Assembly (NCBI RefSeq): GCF_000002875.2
Contig: NC_009396.2
Location: 131,501-195,500, forward strand
Direction: 5' to 3'
From: Leishmania infantum JPCM5
Taxonomy: Eukaryota; Euglenozoa; Kinetoplastea; Trypanosomatida; Trypanosomatidae
DNA: 64,000 bases
A program made the translations under genes and the position numbers. Shown one piece after another: positions 60,352 through 64,000 of this stretch (its first letter is position 1; each line of letters starts with the position of its first letter). Under the pieces are notes generated by a model, which saw only the letters and a list, made by a program, of their open reading frames with translations, did no database searches and had not been told where the DNA came from.

Positions 60352-62307
60352 TCAGTGGGCGCGGAACACCTCTCGCCTCTGCTTCTTCTTCATAGACAGC
60401 GGATTCTGCCCCTTCTGGCGTCGCCGCTTTCGGTCTGCCGGTGCCCTGTCGCTCACTCCGTTGCCGGATGCCGGCGACGCGCGCGGCTGCAGCTGCTGCT
60501 GCTCCTGCGGGTGCGGATGATGAGAGGGCTTTGCCGGCAGTGGCACCTCAGCCGCGGTGCCAAGGTGCTTCATGAAGGCGACATCGGCTCGTGAAAGCTG
60601 CGGCGCGGCTGCGATCACCGTCGTGGTCGCCGTAGCCGCATGCGGGGACGAGAGCGTGTGGGAGAATCTCGCAGACCGTGACGGCCCAGGCTCACTGCTT
60701 CCCCGGCCGCCCCGTGAAGACGCTGCGGCCGCCACAGACAATGAGGAGCAGTTACCCGGCCCTTTCATGCCTATATGTGGTCGTCGAGCTTCGGCGCCCT
60801 CCTCACCATACTGGTACGCCGTTCCTCGTTGTTCAATCCACAGCGCATCTGGGTTTGTGGTCAATCGCAGCAGTGGTGTCACGGCCGCGAGACGGCGTCG
60901 CACGTCGTGGCTCTGCGTAGCCACAAAGAATGTGCGAGGAGAATATGGGCGTGATGTGGTGGAGGGGGTCGCACTGGCACCGTTCCCTCGCGCTTCTTGC
61001 GGCCCTGCAAGCGCTGCATTCGCCGTAGCGAGACTCGGTAATTCGCCCACGTCATCGCCGCCGCCGGCGGCCGTGCGGTTCCTGCGGCGCCGGCGGCGGC
61101 GCTTTGCCGCGGCGCCCTGTGGCGAGTACGTCGCCACGCGGTGGTCGCGAAACAACGGCATCGAGGCCAGTCGCAGAGCACTCGGGTCACACGCAGAGGC
61201 GTCAACGCCCTCACGTGGGCAACGACCGAGGAGGCTATCGTTAGCAAGCATAAACTCACCAATGGCCCTGCACTCGTTGCGCGTGGGTAGCGGGGCACCG
61301 TCGGCCATCTCCGGCGACCTGCTTACTTCAGGACTCTCAACGGCGACAGCATCACGATGCCGCTGCTCCTCGGACTGAATCAGCGTGATGCGGCTCAGCA
61401 GGTGGTTCACCACCGCCGCCGGCACCTCCTGGAATGTTAGCGGGAAGGCGGCGGAGGAGGGGGACGGCCCAGCGTGCCGTCGCGCGCCGACGCCGTCGCC
61501 GTTGCTGTCGCGCATCGTTGCTAAGTTGCCAAACGACGCAGACAGCCACGCTTCCGTTTCGGTCATCCGATGGTGCTGCTCCGACCGCGGCGACGTTGTC
61601 GACGGCAGAGGAGTGGGTGGTCTCTGCCGCTTCGAATTGGCGCCGCTCTTCTTCTGCGCTCTGGTCAACGAAGCGTCGACGACACTCGAGTTTGGCGGGC
61701 ACGGGTTCGCCAAGGCCGTCGCGGAGACTGCCGAGGTTGGGCCGTGATAGCGCATGCGGTGGAGGGCCGCCACGGTCTCCGGTAAGCAGTAGCAGTGAAA
61801 CTTGGAAGCTGAGGTGAAGTCGACAGGTGGCGTCGCGGCCGCCACAGCTGCTGCAGAGTTGTCGCTCACCGATCGGATTCCACGCTCACCCTGAAAAGCG
61901 TCGCACAGCAGTGCCACAAGGAAGGCATGAGGGGAGAGCGCCGGCAAGTCACCAAACGGCAGCCGTGCGATGCTGGCCGCGGTGGCCGCTGCGATCTTGT
62001 CCGCCGCAAGTGGCGCTGGAATCTCCGACGACACGCCCGCGCGCGTGGACTCGCTTGCGCTGGTAACAGCGGCGGCCTTACGCAGCTTGCGGCGACGAGC
62101 CTCGCGCCATATGGCAGGCGCGTTGGCCTGCCAGTACGACAGGAGAACCGCTCGAAGGAAGGACGCATCGCACAAGACAGCGTAGCCACGGTCGCCGCTG
62201 GCCGCCGAGGACAAAAAGGAAGAAGACGATGTTTGAATGAGATGCGAAGCGGACAAGATGCGCAGGCAGCGCTTATTAGCGTGCGCGCGAAGTACTCTCC
62301 GCTTCAT
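60352..62307 (-). CDS. UTP23: Utp23-like PIN-domain ribosome-biogenesis factor
   Basis: 651 aa. The N-terminus follows the Utp23/Fcf1 pattern: basic MKRRVLRAHANKRCLRIL, then YAVLCDASFLRAVLL with D47 at the first PIN acidic position. Later parts fit the same fold: KFHCYCLPETVAALHRM resembles the TxCVL-EL helix, and FFVATQSHDVRRRLAAVTP (around residues 460-480) resembles the ATQD-DLR block. The C-terminal GQNPLSMKKKQR is the typical Utp23 G-x-NPLS-KKK tail. Utp23 helps release snR30-type snoRNA during 18S rRNA maturation in the SSU processome and is usually catalytically inactive. Yeast and human versions have about 250 residues; here several Ala/Ser/Thr-rich inserts more than double the length. 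ATG 62307 is the first after an acceptor at 62356. Nucleolar location is inferred. Confidence 0.78.
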   Translation of the reverse strand: MKRRVLRAHANKRCLRILSASHLIQTSSSSFLSSAASGDRGYAVLCDASFLRAVLLSYWQANAPAIWREARRRKLRKAAAVTSASESTRAGVSSEIPAPLAADKIAAATAASIARLPFGDLPALSPHAFLVALLCDAFQGERGIRSVSDNSAAAVAAATPPVDFTSASKFHCYCLPETVAALHRMRYHGPTSAVSATALANPCPPNSSVVDASLTRAQKKSGANSKRQRPPTPLPSTTSPRSEQHHRMTETEAWLSASFGNLATMRDSNGDGVGARRHAGPSPSSAAFPLTFQEVPAAVVNHLLSRITLIQSEEQRHRDAVAVESPEVSRSPEMADGAPLPTRNECRAIGEFMLANDSLLGRCPREGVDASACDPSALRLASMPLFRDHRVATYSPQGAAAKRRRRRRRNRTAAGGGDDVGELPSLATANAALAGPQEARGNGASATPSTTSRPYSPRTFFVATQSHDVRRRLAAVTPLLRLTTNPDALWIEQRGTAYQYGEEGAEARRPHIGMKGPGNCSSLSVAAAASSRGGRGSSEPGPSRSARFSHTLSSPHAATATTTVIAAAPQLSRADVAFMKHLGTAAEVPLPAKPSHHPHPQEQQQLQPRASPASGNGVSDRAPADRKRRRQKGQNPLSMKKKQRREVFRAH

Positions 62308-62355
62308 TGGCCGCGTGCTTGGGTTTTACGTGGGTGTGCTAGCAGTATCCTGCCA

Positions 62356-62425
62356 CTGCAAAGCAGGTGCGCGCGCATGTACGTGGTGTATGGGGAGGGT
62401 GACAAGAGGGGCGGAAGGAGAAACG
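62356..62425 (-). promoter_or_regulatory. Candidate spliced-leader acceptor, Utp23-like gene
   Basis: On the - strand a pyrimidine-rich stretch is followed by TTTGCAG (AG at 62357-62356), giving a leader of 48 bases without an ATG. Confidence 0.45.
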
Positions 62426-62698
62426 AGAAGAGGGCAGAAGCACGGCAAAGGTAGACGGACATAGGCGAACGAGAAGCCACCACAAGGACGCCATCGTGGC
62501 CGTCGCCCACATGCATCAGCTGCACAGGAAAGCATCCACTGCGCGCGTGTGTGTATGTTGCACAGGCAGCTACCGAGGCACGATCAGCAGCAGTGCAGAA
62601 AAAAAAAGCGCACGCGCCCCTCCTCTCTCACTCACTCACTCACACACTGGCTTGAAAAGCGCGCGGGCAAGAAGCACGTGCGCAGCAAGTGAGCGCGG

Positions 62699-62747
62699 GA
62701 AAGAGGGGCGCCCGTCACGACCCACAACGTGACGGGCGCCCTCTTTC
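62699..62747 (-). other. Strong hairpin: 20-bp stem with one bulge, 8-base loop
   Basis: The arms at 62699-62719 and 62728-62747 are perfect reverse complements except for one extra G in the left arm. The loop is ACCCACAA (62720-62727), read on the + strand. Half or more of the stem is G/C. It lies in the spacer between two - strand genes, so it would form in the 3' UTR of the gene at the right edge or in the intergenic part of the precursor. Confidence 0.85.
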
Positions 62748-63662
62748 TGTCTTCCATTGGCTGTTTTTCGGTTCTCTTTCTACACAAATTTTGTAGTGTG
62801 TCCCTTCGCGTGCACACGTGTGTGTGTGGGTGGGTAGGTGTGCCGCCGTGAGGGCGCGTGTGCGTGTTGGCGTGAGGGAGTCCCGACAAGACAGAAGAGC
62901 ACAGTACGCACGAAGGAAAGAGAAGCGTGTGCCGGAACAGTCGCTGCCCTGTGGCGGATGAAGAAAGTAGAAAGAAAGACATGGAGGAGGAGGGGGGCAG
63001 ACCAAAGGACAGGAGCAAAACAGGACGCCAAGAACCGAAACACGTGTAGGCGCGAACCCACGAGCACGGGCGAAGCAAGGCCGCATGAAAGAAGAAGACT
63101 GGCTGGAGACGCCACTGACAACCTCCACTAGGAAACAGGGGAAGGGAAGGGGAGGGAAGGGGGAGGTCAATACTGTCCCCTTTCATGCTTTCCGACGATC
63201 AGATATGATAAAAGGGAAGTGAGTCTGCGCACATTGCACACGCAAAGGAAAGAAGAAGACGGGGGGGGGGGGTGAAGTCTCTAGCAAGCGAAGACGAAAA
63301 AGAAGAACGCCCACACACAGACAAAATCGACGAGTATCCAAGAGGGCAGCCACAGCGCCAGCACCAAAAGCACCGCAAGCGTGTGCGCCAAGGCATTGGC
63401 GGCGATGATGGCAACGACAACGACAGTTTCCAAACAATCGCCGAACAAGTGAATAAGAGGACTCAGATGAAAAGAAAAATACTTCTTTAGTAGAAAAAGG
63501 AGAACATGAAGAGGAGTGTGCCGCCGTGGCGCGTGTTCGCACGGCGCTGGCGAGAGCAGAAAAGGCGGCAGAAGAGCGGAGGGGCGGAAGGATAAAGGAA
63601 GAGGATGGAGGGAGGAGGAAGAGACGCACACACCGCCATACGAGCGTTACTCCCTTCACCCT

Positions 63663-63693
63663 CACACAAGCACACGCACACGCACACGCACAC
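63663..63693 (+). repeat. CA-rich repeat (CACACG units)
   Basis: About 30 bases of CA with regular CACACG interruptions, which is TG-rich in the sense of the - strand transcripts. Confidence 0.8.
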
Positions 63694-63816
63694 ACGCCCG
63701 GTCCCTATGCCGTTGTTGCTGTTTTCGAATCTGCCGCCCCGCCCCCACCAAAACGCCGCAGTATTAGGTGAGCAGGCGTGCACAGAGCAGCACTTGCTGG
63801 CATTCAACATGGCTTG

Positions 63817-64000
63817 CTACTCGCGGCGGGCACGCTTGTGCGAAGGCAGCGGCGATGCACCGCCGTGCTGCCGTCCTTGAAAAGGCATCGCCATCTCAGT
63901 CTCATCGGCGTCGTCATCGCTGTCGTCGAAGCTCATGGCGCGGCGCACCACAGCGGAGAAGAAGGCGCGAAGCCCCTCCCCTAGCCCGTTACCACTGCCG
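63817..64000 (-). CDS. C-terminal end of a protein cut by the window edge
   Basis: The - strand frame from 63999 down to TAG (63819-63817) encodes at least 60 residues and has no stop within the window. The visible tail has a hydrophobic-aromatic helix (LRAFFSAVVRRAMS), an acidic cluster (FDDSDDDADETE), then a Gly/Ser/Pro stretch and a basic end (HKRARRE). Codon use is GC-rich like the other genes. The protein cannot be identified from this piece; the basic end could act in nuclear localisation. Confidence 0.6.
   Translation of the reverse strand, partial: GSGNGLGEGLRAFFSAVVRRAMSFDDSDDDADETEMAMPFQGRQHGGASPLPSHKRARRE

Larger units (their letters stand above)
62308..63816. other. Spacer of 1.5 kb, no gene
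   Basis: It holds the leader of the Utp23-like gene and the 3' UTR of the next gene. It includes a strong hairpin (62699-62747) and CA-rich sequence at about 63663-63693. No supported ORF on either strand. Confidence 0.6.

Noticed and set aside
1..64000. CRISPR arrays, insertion sequences and bacterial-type operons
   Set aside because: No spaced direct repeats, transposase genes or ribosome-binding-site patterns; the sequence is eukaryotic kinetoplastid in character.

Overview
The window looks like a stretch of chromosome from a trypanosomatid, most likely Leishmania. Genes are long, intron-free and GC-rich, and they sit in one-directional blocks. Each gene is preceded by a pyrimidine tract and an AG that fit spliced-leader trans-splicing. 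Spacers are pyrimidine-rich and full of (TG)n/(CA)n, and a ~550-bp SIDER-like repeat lies in two of them. The gene set also fits: a class I (P1/S1) nuclease, CCR4-NOT, PUF and bromodomain proteins. No database search was possible, so genus and family calls rest on motifs and memory.

Layout. The left block (1-48.6 kb) is read on the + strand. In order it holds a giant myotubularin-type phosphoinositide phosphatase (252-9944), two very long proteins of unknown function (11265-15272 and 16714-22737), a NOT2/3/5-type CCR4-NOT subunit (25635-27320), a GST-fold protein related to the eEF1B-gamma N-terminus (29222-30334), a two-helix membrane protein (32265-33218), a 6-kb gene-poor stretch with one ATG-less coding-like frame near 36.6 kb, a PUF RNA-binding protein (39250-43689), a TIP30/HTATIP2-like Rossmann protein (44789-46039) and a membrane-anchored class I nuclease (47441-48586). 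The right block (51.0-64.0 kb) is read on the - strand. From the right edge leftward it holds a protein cut by the edge, a Utp23-like ribosome-biogenesis factor, a bromodomain-like protein, a broken iron-alcohol-dehydrogenase remnant, a CXXC zinc protein (DUF866/CZIB) and an unknown protein. The two blocks converge at 48.6-51.0 kb, the expected place for polymerase II termination. That region carries a very GC-rich segment and a 32-bp tandem repeat.

How the parts relate. Trypanosomatid neighbours are co-transcribed but usually not functionally linked, so no operon logic is claimed. Control is expected after transcription, through trans-splicing and UTRs. NOT2, PUF and Utp23 are themselves RNA-metabolism factors. 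The most striking non-genic feature is the SIDER-like pair (10533-11081 and 53041-53589): near-identical by eye, inverted, and 42 kb apart. Such an arrangement could support inversion or linear amplification of the segment between the copies. I found no rRNA, tRNA or CRISPR.
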